Shown: positions 38,176 to 48,515, counted from the stretch's first letter. The stretch: DNA of 64,000 nt from Pleomorphomonas sp. PLEO (GCF_041320595.1 NZ_CP166625.1:2974001-3038000); one strand, 5' to 3'. The notes: generated from the sequence alone by a model not told the origin. Made by a program: numbers and translations.

Positions 38176-38792
38176 CGCTGGCTTTCGAGTTGTTGGAATC
38201 GGTTGATGAAGGCTTCCTCCGCGGAGACGGTCGGCAGCGGGTCGAGGCCGAGCAGCGGTCCGGCCGGGGTCTGACGGCCAATGCCACGGGGAACGCCGAA
38301 GATACGCTTTGCCTCGTCGGCGGTGAAGCCGGCAAGTTCCACCGCCTCGAAATAGGCGGACATCAAGTCTGCCTTCTTGGCGAGCTTCTTGAGGCGTTCC
38401 GTATCGTATTTCTCCAGCCCGAAGCGGCGGTGGATGGCGTCGGCAAGGCGCTTCTCGACCACCTTGTAATCGCCACCCATCACGGCCTTGAACGGCGAGA
38501 TCATGTCGCCGATCACATATTCCGGGGCGTCGTGCAGCAAGACGATAAGGCGCTGACAAACGGTGAGTTCCGGCTCGAGCAGCCCGGCGATGTCCTCGAC
38601 GATCAGGCAGTGCTGGGCCACGGAAAACGCATGGTCGCCGATGGTCTGGCCGTTCCATCGGGCGACGCGGGCAAGCCCGTGGGCGATGTCGGTTATTTCG
38701 ACATCGAGCGGCGAGGGGTCGAGGAGGTCGAGCCGCCGTCCCGACAGCATGCGCTGCCAGGCACGGGGCGGCGAGCCGGCTTTGTCGGCCAT
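38172..38792 (-). CDS. HD-domain hydrolase (YfbR-like)
   Basis: A 206-residue metal-dependent phosphohydrolase. HD-family residues are visible as His54/His61 in GDHAFSVAQH and His87-Asp88 in LLHDAPEYVIGDM. The last motif is characteristic of the YfbR branch, whose E. coli member is a 5'-deoxynucleotidase. It lies 5 bp downstream of ygfZ, and its stop overlaps the start of the phosphatase gene. A nucleotide or phosphomonoester substrate is likely but not proven. Confidence 0.87.
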   Translation of the reverse strand: MADKAGSPPRAWQRMLSGRRLDLLDPSPLDVEITDIAHGLARVARWNGQTIGDHAFSVAQHCLIVEDIAGLLEPELTVCQRLIVLLHDAPEYVIGDMISPFKAVMGGDYKVVEKRLADAIHRRFGLEKYDTERLKKLAKKADLMSAYFEAVELAGFTADEAKRIFGVPRGIGRQTPAGPLLGLDPLPTVSAEEAFINRFQQLESQR

Positions 38793-38797
38793 GGATA

Positions 38798-39670
38798 TCA
38801 GTCGCCCGGTTTGGATGGGTCCTGTTTTGCGATGTCGGGCCAGCCGTAGTCGGCCCAGGCGGGAAGCGCAACCGAAACCGGCACACCTTCCACCGTGATG
38901 GGCTCGCCCGCCGTCACCGCGTCTCGCACACGGTCGAGCCTCAGGATGGCTATGCCGCGTGACCCGCTTGCCGAACCAAGGTGGCCGGCAACCCGGCCAC
39001 CGATCAGGATCTCGGTGCCGGCCGGCGGCAGGTCGGTTTCGGCCGAAACCACGACCGGTCGGCGGCGGGCGGTGCCGCGATAGCGCATACGACTTACGAT
39101 TTCCTGGCCGACGTAGCAGCCCTTGTCGAAGTCGACGCCATGCAGGCTGTCCATGGCGAGATCGTGCGGAAAGGCGTCGAGCAGCGGCAGGTCGGTACCG
39201 GCTTCCGGAATGCCCAGCGAAACGCGATGCGCCTGCCAGGTTGCTTCGTCAGCGTTGGTGACGACGGCCCCTTCCAAAGCGTAGAGGCGCCAGCCGAGGT
39301 CGGGATGGCGAGGATCCTGCGCAATCAGGCCCGTCGCGACCGGTGGCGTACCTGTGCCGGCGTAGACGACCAGCGACGAGGCCTCAATCGTCACATTGGC
39401 TCGGAGCTTGAACATTGTCAGGCGCTTGCGGAGCTCGGAGGCGCCAGCGGCCGGCGCGTCGAGCAGAAATCCGCCACTTTCCTGCCGGACAACGAGAAAA
39501 TCCGAGATGATCTTGCCCTGCGGGGTCAAGAGCGCGCCGAAGGCGGCGGTTCGTCCGTCGGCGGCATCGGTATTCTGTGTAATCATGCGGTCGAGAAAAT
39601 CGGAGGCATCTGGACCGACGACTTCAACGAGGCTACGGCTTTCGAGGCGGCAGAGGAAGGAATCGGCCAT
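38798..39670 (-). CDS. ygfZ: Folate-binding Fe-S maturation protein YgfZ
   Basis: A 290-residue tetrahydrofolate-binding protein of the GcvT fold that helps assemble or repair certain Fe-S enzymes. The diagnostic motif KGCYVGQE, with its reactive cysteine, is present about 195 residues in. The ATG ending at 39670 gives MADSFLCRLESRSLVEVVG, the expected N-terminus; the longer open frame adds 63 non-homologous residues that would overlap the divergent large gene. It is first of a compact operon with the HD and phosphatase genes. Confidence 0.93.
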   Translation of the reverse strand: MADSFLCRLESRSLVEVVGPDASDFLDRMITQNTDAADGRTAAFGALLTPQGKIISDFLVVRQESGGFLLDAPAAGASELRKRLTMFKLRANVTIEASSLVVYAGTGTPPVATGLIAQDPRHPDLGWRLYALEGAVVTNADEATWQAHRVSLGIPEAGTDLPLLDAFPHDLAMDSLHGVDFDKGCYVGQEIVSRMRYRGTARRRPVVVSAETDLPPAGTEILIGGRVAGHLGSASGSRGIAILRLDRVRDAVTAGEPITVEGVPVSVALPAWADYGWPDIAKQDPSKPGD

Positions 39671-39769
39671 GGTTGGATCTTTCCGTTCGTGTCGGCGCGT
39701 GATCGCTACGTAGTTTTCGATTGGTAGCTGGCTGCCGGGATAGAGGCAAGCTTGCCGCCACTGCCAACG

Positions 39770-42700
39770 ATGATTCCGGTCCGACGCCGCGTCGGCCAGA
39801 CTTTGATCAAGGAGGACGTCGACATAGCGGGTACCGGCATCGACGAAAAGAAGCCGCATGGCCGAACGCGCTGGTGGAAACGTGCCATCCGGTTCGCGGT
39901 GATTCTGCTCGTCGTTCTCAGCGTGGCGACTGCTTTTCTTGCCTGGCGTCTATTGCAGGGGCCGCTGTTCCTGCCATTCCTGGCCAGCCGGATCGAGTCG
40001 ATCATGGCGGCTGACGCGGATGGCGCTCGCATCACCATCGGCCTGGTCGGCATCGAGATTGCCGACGATCTCAATCCCCAACTCGTCATTCGTGACATCC
40101 GTCTGGAGCGGCCGAACGATCTCGTGGTGTCGATCAACGAGGTCCGCATCGCCGCGCGTTGGCCTAAGCCGACCGCCAACATTGTTCCCATCGACGGTGT
40201 GATGCTGGACCATGTTCTGATCAGCGATGTCGGACCGGAATCAAAGCTGCCACCGCTCGACCGCGTGATCATGGGGGTGCGCCAGGCGGTCGAGGAAAAC
40301 GGTTTGCGTTTCTTCGAGGTACGCTCTTTCGGCTTCGGCATCGAGCGACCGGGGAAGGCGCGGCGCGACATCGTGTCCGACATTTCCGTGACCGGTGGTG
40401 TCAAGGATGGTCGCGTCATCGAGGCGCAAGCGATCGGTCTGGGAGCAAATGGTGCCGTTTCGGTGCGGCTCAACGCCGATTTGCCACCACCGGGCGTCCC
40501 GATTGTCGTCAAAGCCGAGACGCGCGGCTTCGACCTCGCCGACTTCGCCTCCGCTGCCGGGCGCGACGATCTCAACCTGTCGGGCTCTATTGGGGCGACG
40601 GGCTCGGTGACCGTGGATAGCCAAAAGGGAATCACCGCCGGCGGCTGGCAGCTGATCCTCGGCCCTTCGCTGCGTTTTGGCGATAGCGAGCTGGACGCGC
40701 TTGCCGGGCAGGTGCGCCTTGATTTCAGCTGGAATCCCGAGAAGCGGGCAATATCCTTAAATCCATCGCCGATCGTGCTCACCAACGGCTATCTGCTTGC
40801 CCATGGCGAAGTGGTGCCATCCAGCCGGACCCGCCCGCTCTGGACCTTCGATGTCGAACTCGAGGGGCAGGACGTGCTGAGCGGTATTCGCACGACCGAA
40901 GGGCGGATTGCCGGCAGCTACGATTCGAAGGCTGCGCTGCTCATCATGGACGACATGCATGTCGAGGGCGCTGGTATCAGCTTCACGGCGGCGGTCCGAG
41001 CGTCGCACAAAGACGGAAGCTCCTTCGCCGTCTTGTCGGGTGTATCTCCCCGCCTGCCGGCCGCTGCCCTGAAGCTGCTCTGGCCGACGACGGTCGCCCC
41101 CGAGGTTCGCGACTGGATCGGCAAGAATATCCATTCGGGTCTGGTTTCCAACGCTACCGTGGATATCTCCGTGCGGGGCGACCAGATGGCGGGCGGGAGC
41201 ATCGTTCCGGATGCAACCATAGCCTTTGATTTCTCCGAAGGCGTCTTCACACCGTTCGACGACGCCCCGCTGATCCGTGACGCCATCGGGCACGGCAAGC
41301 TGTCCGGCAATCGCTTCGAGATCACCGTCGACAGCGGCTGGGTTGATTTGGGCGACGGACGGCGCCTGGAAGTGGGGCCGTCCAGCTTTGTCGTGCCGGT
41401 CATCGACGCCAAAGTGCCGGACGCCGAAGTCGGGGTCCGACTATCCGGCCCGGCAGCGGCTGGAATCGCTCTGTGGAATCGCCTGCAGTTGGCTGGGCCG
41501 GCTGATTTTTCCCCCAATCCCGCCGACGTGGCCGGCGACCTGAAGGCCGATCTCTCGATCCGCCTGCCGCTCGCCGACGATATAGCCGACACCGACATCG
41601 TCACGAATGGCCGGATCGATCTCACGGATTTCGATCCCGGCGTGCCCATCAATGGCCGGACGATCACGCGGGGCAATTTTGCGATCGAGCTCAGTGACGG
41701 TGCGGCGCATATCAGCGGCAAGGCATTGATCGATGGCACTCAGGCCGATGTCTTCCTGACCCAGCCCCTGTCCGGCGAGGGAAAGGCGCAGTCCGTGGTG
41801 AGGCTCGATCTCGACGCCGCTGCCGCCAAGGCCTATGGCGTCGATCTCGGCGACATGCTCAAGGGGGTCGTTTCCGTTGAAATGACCGACAACGGACAGT
41901 CGCGTCGCGTCTCGGCCAACCTAGCCAAGGCAGAGATCAATCTGCCGCTGGTTGGATTCCGCAAATCGGCGGGCAAGCCGGGGACGCTGACTTTCGATAT
42001 GGCGACTCGGCCAAGTGGTACGGCCATCACCAACCTCGCCCTGAAAGCCGGGGGGGCGGAGGTCGAGGGCCAGATAAACCTCGATGGCGGCGGCGGCTTT
42101 GCTGGCGCCAATCTCACGAAGTTCAATTTCTCGGCCACCGATCGTCTGGCGCTCAAGGCATCGGCGGGCGATGGTGGTCTCAAGGTTGCCATCACCGGTT
42201 CCCGACTCGACGCGAGTGCGTTGGTCGACAGCCTTCTTCGTCGGACCACGGGCACCGGCATTCCTAGCGACTTGTCGCTCAATCTTTCCGCCACCATTGC
42301 CAATGTATCCGGCGAAGGCGGCGAGCAACTCGATGGGCTCAATCTGTCGTCGGCCATATCGGGAGGACAGATCGACAATCTGTCGCTGACGGTGCAGACG
42401 TCTGGCGGCGGCTCAGCGTCGGCAACGCTGCAACCTGGCGCGCAGGGACGGGATCTCAAAGTCGAGGCCGGTGAAGTCGGACGCCTTCTGCGCTTCCTTG
42501 GTGTCTATCGGCGCGTTTATGGCGGCCGCGCCACGCTCGTCGGTACGATCGATGACAACGGCATCATGTCGGCCAGCATTGATGGCAGCCGCTGGAAGGT
42601 GGTGGAGGAGCCGGCATTGGCGCAGCTTTCCACGGCTTCTCGCGATGGCCCCACCGAGGGCTTGTCGACGGCAGATATTGGCCGACTGATCTTCGACGTA

Positions 42701-43018
42701 AAGTTCGGAAACGGCATGCTGTCGATCGGCGAGGGCTTCATCCGAACCGGGACGGCCGGTCTCACTATGGCCGGCGACGTCGATTTTTCGAAGAACGCCC
42801 TGCGCCTTGCCGGCAGCTATCTGCCAGCCAGCCAACTCGACAGCGTGTTGGCAGCCATTCCGCTGCTCGGGCAGACGATCTTTGCCGGCGGGGGACGTTC
42901 CGGTCTGCTCGGCGTTTCCTATCGTCTCAACGGGCCGATCGATGCTCCATCACTGTCGGTCAATCCGCTGTCGGCCATCGCGCCGGGAATCTTCCGGCGT
43001 TTGTTCGAGCTGAAATAA
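39770..43018 (+). CDS. Large YhdP/AsmA-like envelope protein (DUF3971 type)
   Basis: About 1082 residues. A short cytoplasmic basic segment and one membrane helix (AIRFAVILLVVLSVATAFLAW) are followed by a huge periplasmic part rich in beta-strand patterns and repeated Gly/Asp turns, ending in an AsmA-C-like region (DVDFSKNALRLAGSYLPAS, then PLLGQTIFAGG). This matches the DUF3971/YhdP group of AsmA-like proteins, which form bridge-like structures implicated in phospholipid transport to the outer membrane. The start is an ATG at 39770; a TTG at 39752 is in frame. It is divergent from ygfZ with 99 bp between. The assignment is by overall architecture. Confidence 0.82.
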   Translation: MIPVRRRVGQTLIKEDVDIAGTGIDEKKPHGRTRWWKRAIRFAVILLVVLSVATAFLAWRLLQGPLFLPFLASRIESIMAADADGARITIGLVGIEIADDLNPQLVIRDIRLERPNDLVVSINEVRIAARWPKPTANIVPIDGVMLDHVLISDVGPESKLPPLDRVIMGVRQAVEENGLRFFEVRSFGFGIERPGKARRDIVSDISVTGGVKDGRVIEAQAIGLGANGAVSVRLNADLPPPGVPIVVKAETRGFDLADFASAAGRDDLNLSGSIGATGSVTVDSQKGITAGGWQLILGPSLRFGDSELDALAGQVRLDFSWNPEKRAISLNPSPIVLTNGYLLAHGEVVPSSRTRPLWTFDVELEGQDVLSGIRTTEGRIAGSYDSKAALLIMDDMHVEGAGISFTAAVRASHKDGSSFAVLSGVSPRLPAAALKLLWPTTVAPEVRDWIGKNIHSGLVSNATVDISVRGDQMAGGSIVPDATIAFDFSEGVFTPFDDAPLIRDAIGHGKLSGNRFEITVDSGWVDLGDGRRLEVGPSSFVVPVIDAKVPDAEVGVRLSGPAAAGIALWNRLQLAGPADFSPNPADVAGDLKADLSIRLPLADDIADTDIVTNGRIDLTDFDPGVPINGRTITRGNFAIELSDGAAHISGKALIDGTQADVFLTQPLSGEGKAQSVVRLDLDAAAAKAYGVDLGDMLKGVVSVEMTDNGQSRRVSANLAKAEINLPLVGFRKSAGKPGTLTFDMATRPSGTAITNLALKAGGAEVEGQINLDGGGGFAGANLTKFNFSATDRLALKASAGDGGLKVAITGSRLDASALVDSLLRRTTGTGIPSDLSLNLSATIANVSGEGGEQLDGLNLSSAISGGQIDNLSLTVQTSGGGSASATLQPGAQGRDLKVEAGEVGRLLRFLGVYRRVYGGRATLVGTIDDNGIMSASIDGSRWKVVEEPALAQLSTASRDGPTEGLSTADIGRLIFDVKFGNGMLSIGEGFIRTGTAGLTMAGDVDFSKNALRLAGSYLPASQLDSVLAAIPLLGQTIFAGGGRSGLLGVSYRLNGPIDAPSLSVNPLSAIAPGIFRRLFELK

Positions 43019-43383
43019 TCGCACCCGTCATGGTCTGGCGGCGACGGCCGTCAACACGACGGTCGTTGGCGCGCGGGGGCGTTCTCTGCCGGGGATGCCG
43101 CGCGAACCTTCGCCGCCAACCATGGTCCAACCTGTCCGCCGATCCGGAAGCGACAAATGCGACGATAGACTTTCTGATAGTTGGCATTGCCAATAGTTCG
43201 GATGAGCGCGCGCCGACTTGATGCTAGGTTGATTTTTATGACTGCGAGGCCGTTTGCGGGGGGAACGCAAATGGCCATCGGGTTCGAGGGGGCGCGTGGC
43301 TCCTCTCCGCCGGGGCATCAATGCTTGGACGATGTGAAGCGCTGCACGACCTTGCTGAATGACCCAACCATGGATCGGCCGTC
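43019..43383. other. Intergenic region, 365 bp
   Basis: This region lies between the YhdP-like gene and the GGDEF-EAL gene. No open frame here has both a ribosome-binding site and a recognisable product. It should contain the terminator of the first gene and the promoter of the second, but I cannot place either with confidence. Confidence 0.55.
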
Positions 43384-45810
43384 ATGTTCGCCTTGTTGAT
43401 TTTGCAAATTGCCGCCTTCTCGCTGTTTCCGCTTTATTTCACGACGCTTTCGGGCCCGGTGCGGCAGGTTCATTTCTATGTCTATATTTCCCTTGTTCTG
43501 CTGATCGGCGGATTTATGGGGAATATATACTCTCTACCAGTCGCCGATGGAATCGTCGTCTCCGGCGGTAATCTTTGTTACGGCGCCTTCATGATGACGT
43601 CGGTCATGTTCGTGTGGATTGAAAGAAATGCCTTCATCCTGCGCCACTTGGTTCGGCTGGTCTTTGTGGTCGATGTCTTCAATATTATCGTTTCCTTCCT
43701 GACGGAATCTATCTTGCAGGCCAATGGGGTCATCAACCCGCATGGCGTCCCCACGGCGCTGTTCGAGGTCTCGACGTCGTTGATCGCGCTCGGGGGCGTT
43801 CTCATCGTCGCCGAACTCCTGCTTCTGTTGTACATCTTCGAGTTCACGAAGAAGAAAAAGACCACGCTTCCCATTACCGCGGCGATTTACATTCTCTCCT
43901 TCGTCCTCGTTCTCGTGCTGGACGGTATCGCATTTCCCTTCATCGCCTTCGGCATCAACGCGCAAATTGCCGCGATCGTCTTTGGCGGGCTTGCCGGAAA
44001 GGTTCTGATCGCCGTTGCGTTTGGTGTGCCGCTTGCCTTGTTCGTGCTGTGGAAGCGGCGGGCGTTTGTCGAGTATCTGGAGGCTGATACGGTTCGCTGG
44101 CGCCTGCTGATCGCAAGCAGTTCCGCGCTGATCAAGGAAATGGCCAGGAAGGACCAGGACGTTCGGCGTGGTGATGTCGTTTTCAAGAACTCGACCGAAG
44201 GCCTCGCCATTGTCGGGCATACCGGCGCCATGCTGAAAGCCAATGGCGCCTTTCAGCGCATGTTGGGCATTGGCGACGGTGTCGCCCATCCCTATCCGGC
44301 CAGTTTGACAGACGCGTTCTGGGGCGATGGCCAGCCCCTTCCGCTGCCGCACAACCCCAAGGGAACATGGCGCCGGGAAGTCACGTTCGGACCGGACAAG
44401 TGCCGGCCGGGCATTCTCTCGATCACGTCAGCCGGGGAGGATGCGGAGGGCGGCGAAACCTACGTTTATTCGTTGATCGATATCACCGAGCAGAAGAGTG
44501 CCCAGGACAGGCTGGAATATCTTGCTTCGCGTGACCAACTGACCGGTCTTGCCAACCGTCGCGTTCTCGATCAGCGCCTGTTCAGTCTGCGCGATAAGGC
44601 CTTCGCGCTGGTCATCGTCGATCTCGACCACTTCAAGGACGTGAACGACAGTTTCGGGCATGGCGCTGGCGATCGAGTTCTTCAGGTGGTTGCCAGCCGT
44701 CTGGATGCCATCCAGAGGGAGTGCCTAAAGCCGGATGACATATTGTGCCGCATCGGCGGCGATGAATTCGCGTTTTTGATCCGTTCGGACGATGGCGTCT
44801 TCATCGAAAGCGTTCTTGAAAAAATCCAGAAGACGCTCGGTCAGACCGTTCGGATCGACGATAACCTGGAAGTGTTCTCCTCCGCTACGCTGGGCGTCAG
44901 CTACAAGCCTCAGGCGGGTGGTCATGACGCCCTTTTGGAGGCGGACTCGGCTCTCTACGAGGCCAAGCGCAACAGGCGCGGGTCCGTCGGCATCTACGAA
45001 GACAGGTTGACCGCTGAGAGCCAGAAGAAGATGAGGCTGGGCGTGAAATTGAAAAACGCGTTGGCGAACAACGTGCTTCAAGTTCACTACCAACCACAGT
45101 TCGACGCGGTGAGTCACAAGCTGTGCGGCGTCGAGGCCCTGGCGCGCTGGACCGATCCCGAGCTGGGCGTGGTGCCGCCGAGCGATTTCATACCGGTGGC
45201 GGAGGGAACAAGCCTTATCGAGGCGGTCGGGGAATATGTCCTTGAGAGAGCCTGTCGGGATGCCCAGGAATGGCTTCAGAGCGGGTATGCGCCCATCACG
45301 GTTTCCGTCAACATCTCGGCGAGCCAGGTCAGGTTCGGCAGCTTCAAATCCGTCCTGACCAAGACGTTGGCCGAGACGAAGTTCCCCGCCAGCCATCTTC
45401 AGATCGAAATCACCGAGTCCTCCTATATCGAGCGCGAGAACGAGGTCACGCCCCTTCTCAAGGACCTGAAAGACATGGGCATCAGCATCGCGATCGACGA
45501 TTTCGGCACGGGGTATTCATCCTTTTCCTACCTGCGGGAGATGCCGTGGGACTGCATCAAGATCGACCGCAGTTTCATCACCGACATTCCCCGCGACGCC
45601 CAACAATGCGGCCTGGCGTCGACGATCATCAAGCTGGCGAAAGTCATGTCTTTCAAGGTGGTGGCGGAGGGCGTCGAGACCCGGGAGCAACTGGATTCCC
45701 TTGCCGCCTGGGGATGCGACCTGATCCAGGGCTACTATTTCTCAAAGGCTGTTCCGAAGGAGATCCTCGTCTCCCTGTTGCCCCATCAAAGCGAGAGCCT
45801 GGCTCTTTAG
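43384..45810 (+). CDS. Membrane GGDEF-EAL bifunctional c-di-GMP protein
   Basis: An 808-residue protein. The first 225 residues hold about seven hydrophobic helices including the polar signature SLPVADGIVVSGGNLCYGA, possibly a vitamin-uptake-like sensor domain (from memory, unverified). A PAS-like segment (about 265-375) follows, then a GGDEF domain with intact GGDEF at 458-462 and an EAL domain with intact EAL at 584-586, plus IEITESSYIE, DDFGTGYSS and VVAEGVET. Both catalytic sites look competent, so it may make and break c-di-GMP. No RxxD inhibitory site precedes GGDEF (KPDD there). It is monocistronic. Confidence 0.93.
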   Translation: MFALLILQIAAFSLFPLYFTTLSGPVRQVHFYVYISLVLLIGGFMGNIYSLPVADGIVVSGGNLCYGAFMMTSVMFVWIERNAFILRHLVRLVFVVDVFNIIVSFLTESILQANGVINPHGVPTALFEVSTSLIALGGVLIVAELLLLLYIFEFTKKKKTTLPITAAIYILSFVLVLVLDGIAFPFIAFGINAQIAAIVFGGLAGKVLIAVAFGVPLALFVLWKRRAFVEYLEADTVRWRLLIASSSALIKEMARKDQDVRRGDVVFKNSTEGLAIVGHTGAMLKANGAFQRMLGIGDGVAHPYPASLTDAFWGDGQPLPLPHNPKGTWRREVTFGPDKCRPGILSITSAGEDAEGGETYVYSLIDITEQKSAQDRLEYLASRDQLTGLANRRVLDQRLFSLRDKAFALVIVDLDHFKDVNDSFGHGAGDRVLQVVASRLDAIQRECLKPDDILCRIGGDEFAFLIRSDDGVFIESVLEKIQKTLGQTVRIDDNLEVFSSATLGVSYKPQAGGHDALLEADSALYEAKRNRRGSVGIYEDRLTAESQKKMRLGVKLKNALANNVLQVHYQPQFDAVSHKLCGVEALARWTDPELGVVPPSDFIPVAEGTSLIEAVGEYVLERACRDAQEWLQSGYAPITVSVNISASQVRFGSFKSVLTKTLAETKFPASHLQIEITESSYIERENEVTPLLKDLKDMGISIAIDDFGTGYSSFSYLREMPWDCIKIDRSFITDIPRDAQQCGLASTIIKLAKVMSFKVVAEGVETREQLDSLAAWGCDLIQGYYFSKAVPKEILVSLLPHQSESLAL

Positions 45811-45840
45811 CTCCCTAATCTTTAGCCCCCAAATGAGAAA

Positions 45841-45864
45841 CACCCCCGGCGGGGGCCGAGGGTG
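45841..45864 (-). terminator. Terminator after tyrS
   Basis: CACCCCCGGC (45841-45850) pairs with GCCGAGGGTG (45855-45864) around GGGG, with one mismatch. On the minus strand the stem is followed by TTTCTCATTT. It lies 68 bp beyond the tyrS stop; on the plus strand it follows the GGDEF-EAL gene but lacks a T-run. Confidence 0.65.
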
Positions 45865-45931
45865 CTGCTGTTCCGTCTCCCATTGGCCGGGTATTTCGGC
45901 TCGGGCAGACTTGGCTATCGCTTCTGGCCGC

Positions 45932-47185
45932 TCACACAGGCTTCAGCAGCACGTGCTTCTTCTTGCCAAGCGATAGCTTGATGACGCCATCGCCGGTCAG
46001 GCTCTGGAGCGTCAGCATTTCCTTGGGATCGGTGACCGTGCGGTCGTTGACCTTGAGGCCACCGCCCTGTGCGGAGCGGCGGGCATCGCCGTTGGAGGCA
46101 GCAAGTCCCGCCTGGACGAAGGCAGCGAGAACGCCGACGCCGGCCTCAAGATCGGCCTTGGGCACCTCAATGGTCGGCAGGTCGTCGGTGTGGACGCCTT
46201 CCTCGAAGGTGAGGCGCGCCGTTTCGGCCGCGGCGTCCGCGGCTTCGCGACCATGAACGACGGCGGTCGCCTCGGTGGCGAGTACCTTTTTGGCCTCGTT
46301 GATCTCGGCGCCGCCGAGCGCGCCCAGCTTGGCAATTTCGCCGAGCGGTAGGCGGGTGAAGATCTTCAGGAATCGGACGACGTCGGCGTCCTCGGTATTG
46401 CGGAAATACTGCCAGAAATCATAGGGGCTGAAGAGGTCGCTGTTGAGCCAGACGGCGCCGTTGGCGGTCTTGCCCATCTTCTGCCCCGACGAGGTGGTGA
46501 GCAGCGGCGTCGTCAGCGCGTAGAGCTGCGGGCCACCCATGCGGTGACTTAGATCGACGCCGTTGACGATGTTACCCCACTGGTCGGAGCCGCCCATCTG
46601 CAGGACAGTGCCATAGCGGCGGTTGAGCTCGACGAAGTCATAGCCCTGCATGATCATGTAGTTGAATTCGAGGAAGGACAGCGACTGCTCGCGGTCGAGG
46701 CGCAGCTTGACGCTGTCGAAGGACAGCATGCGGTTGACCGAGAAGAATCGGCCGACATCGCGCAGGAACTCAACGTAGTTGAGCTTCATCAGCCAGTCGG
46801 CATTATTGGCCATGATGGCGTCGGTCGGACCGTCGCCGTAGCGCAGGATGCGGGCGTAGACCTTTTTGATGCTCTCGATATTGTCGGCGATGGTCTCCGG
46901 CGTCAGCAGCTTGCGCTGATCGTCGCGGAAGGAGGGGTCGCCGACCATCGATGTGCCGCCGCCCATCAGGCTGATAGGCCGGTGACCGGTTTCCTGCAGC
47001 CAATGGAGCATGGTGACGGTGATGAGGTTGCCGATGTGGATCGATGTGGCAGTGGCGTCGTAGCCCACATAGGCGGTGATCGGACCCTTCATGCACGCCG
47101 CGTCGAGACCCTCGGGGTCCGAGATCTGGTGGATGAAGCCGCGCTCGTCGAGCGTGCGCAGGAAATCCGACTTGAAGCCGCTCAT
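45932..47185 (-). CDS. tyrS: Tyrosyl-tRNA synthetase
   Basis: A 417-residue class I aminoacyl-tRNA synthetase that charges tRNA-Tyr. The HIGH motif appears as HIGN (SIHIGNLIT) and the KMSKS motif as KMGKT in SSGQKMGKT. The tyrosine-recognition segment YVGYDAT and the [10 protein letters not shown] signature are present. A C-terminal S4 RNA-binding domain closes the protein ([15 protein letters not shown]). It is divergent from anmK with 102 bp between the starts, a common alphaproteobacterial pairing. Confidence 0.97.
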   Translation of the reverse strand: MSGFKSDFLRTLDERGFIHQISDPEGLDAACMKGPITAYVGYDATATSIHIGNLITVTMLHWLQETGHRPISLMGGGTSMVGDPSFRDDQRKLLTPETIADNIESIKKVYARILRYGDGPTDAIMANNADWLMKLNYVEFLRDVGRFFSVNRMLSFDSVKLRLDREQSLSFLEFNYMIMQGYDFVELNRRYGTVLQMGGSDQWGNIVNGVDLSHRMGGPQLYALTTPLLTTSSGQKMGKTANGAVWLNSDLFSPYDFWQYFRNTEDADVVRFLKIFTRLPLGEIAKLGALGGAEINEAKKVLATEATAVVHGREAADAAAETARLTFEEGVHTDDLPTIEVPKADLEAGVGVLAAFVQAGLAASNGDARRSAQGGGLKVNDRTVTDPKEMLTLQSLTGDGVIKLSLGKKKHVLLKPV

Positions 47186-47287
47186 CTTTCTTTACCTTTG
47201 GTTTGTTCGCGGACCCGAATTGACGTATCAGTCCGCTGGGCTTCCTATCAGGATCGAAGCGGGATTTCACGGGGTATGAGGTCAAAA

Positions 47288-48394
47288 ATGTCTGGCGATT
47301 CGGCCATGTGGGCACTCGGTCTGATGAGCGGCACGTCGATGGACGGCGTCGACGCGGCGCTGATCCGCACTGACGGCGAAGGAATTGCCGAGTTTGGGCC
47401 GACGCTGTTTCAGGCCTATGGCGACGAGGAACGGGCGGTTCTGAGAGCCGCTCTGAAGGATGCGCGTGGCATGACCGCCCGCAAAGAACGCTTCGGCCGG
47501 CTCGCCGAAGCGGAATCCGTCGTTACCGACGCTCATGCCCACGCCGTCGCGGTGCTGCTGATCGCCGCCGAGAAAAAAGGCATTCGGCCCGAGGTAATCG
47601 GCTTCCATGGTCAGACTGTGCACCATGCGCCCGATCGCGGCTTTACCGCCCAGATCGGCGACGCCGGCATGCTGGCCGAGCGCTTCAATCTGCCGGTGGT
47701 CTATGACTTCCGCTCCGCCGATATTCGCGAAGGCGGGCAGGGCGCGCCGCTGGTGCCGGTCTACCATCGAGCGCTGGCCCGCAAGGCCGGGCTCACGCCG
47801 CCCGTCGCTTTCCTCAACATCGGTGGTGTCGCCAACGTCACGCTGATTGGCGAGGACGGGGAGCTTACCGCCTTCGATACCGGTCCCGGCAACGCGCTGA
47901 TCGACGACCTAGTGTTCAACGCCACCGGCGCTCGCTTCGATGTCGATGGTGCCATCGCCGCGCAGGGACATGTCGACGCGGCTGTGCTGGGGCAGTTGAT
48001 GGACCATCCGCATTTCGAGACGCCGGCGCCCAAGTCGCTCGACAGGAATACCTTCCGCGCCGATGCGGCCGCCAGCCTGTCGTTTGCCGACCGTGTGGCG
48101 ACGCTCACCGCCTTTACGGCCGAGGGGATCGCAGCCGGCCTTCGGCTGGCCGGCGCGCCTATCCGCACGGTGATCGTCTCGGGCGGCGGCGCCCGCAATC
48201 CGGTGATGGTGCGGATGATTGCCGAGCGAACCGGCGTGGACGTGGTGCCGGCCGGCAATATCGGATTCGACGCCGACTTCGTCGAGGCGCAGGCCTTCGC
48301 CTATCTTGCCGCTCGCCGCTTGAAAGGATTGCCGTCTTCCTTCCCCACCACCACCGGAACGCCGGTGCCCGTGGTCTGCGGCGAAATTGCGTGA
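47288..48394 (+). CDS. anmK: Anhydro-N-acetylmuramic acid kinase AnmK
   Basis: A 368-residue kinase that converts 1,6-anhydro-MurNAc from recycled peptidoglycan to MurNAc-6-phosphate. The phosphate-binding LGLMSGTSMDGVD is at residues 10-22; NIGGVANVT, FDTGPGNALID and VSGGGARNP follow in order. The ATG at 47288 is chosen because GAGGT lies 7 nt upstream and gives the usual family length; an ATG four codons earlier (47276) is possible. It works downstream of lytic transglycosylases such as the MltG-type enzyme in this window. Confidence 0.95.
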   Translation: MSGDSAMWALGLMSGTSMDGVDAALIRTDGEGIAEFGPTLFQAYGDEERAVLRAALKDARGMTARKERFGRLAEAESVVTDAHAHAVAVLLIAAEKKGIRPEVIGFHGQTVHHAPDRGFTAQIGDAGMLAERFNLPVVYDFRSADIREGGQGAPLVPVYHRALARKAGLTPPVAFLNIGGVANVTLIGEDGELTAFDTGPGNALIDDLVFNATGARFDVDGAIAAQGHVDAAVLGQLMDHPHFETPAPKSLDRNTFRADAAASLSFADRVATLTAFTAEGIAAGLRLAGAPIRTVIVSGGGARNPVMVRMIAERTGVDVVPAGNIGFDADFVEAQAFAYLAARRLKGLPSSFPTTTGTPVPVVCGEIA

Positions 48395-48515
48395 TCTTTT
48401 GTAGCGAAGCGTAATTTGAAAAAGAACACGGGTACTGCTTTCGATCGTTGTCGTAATCGTTGACGCGGAAATCGGATCTCGCTTTTCCGCATGAAGCTCT
48501 AGCCGGATTCCGCGC

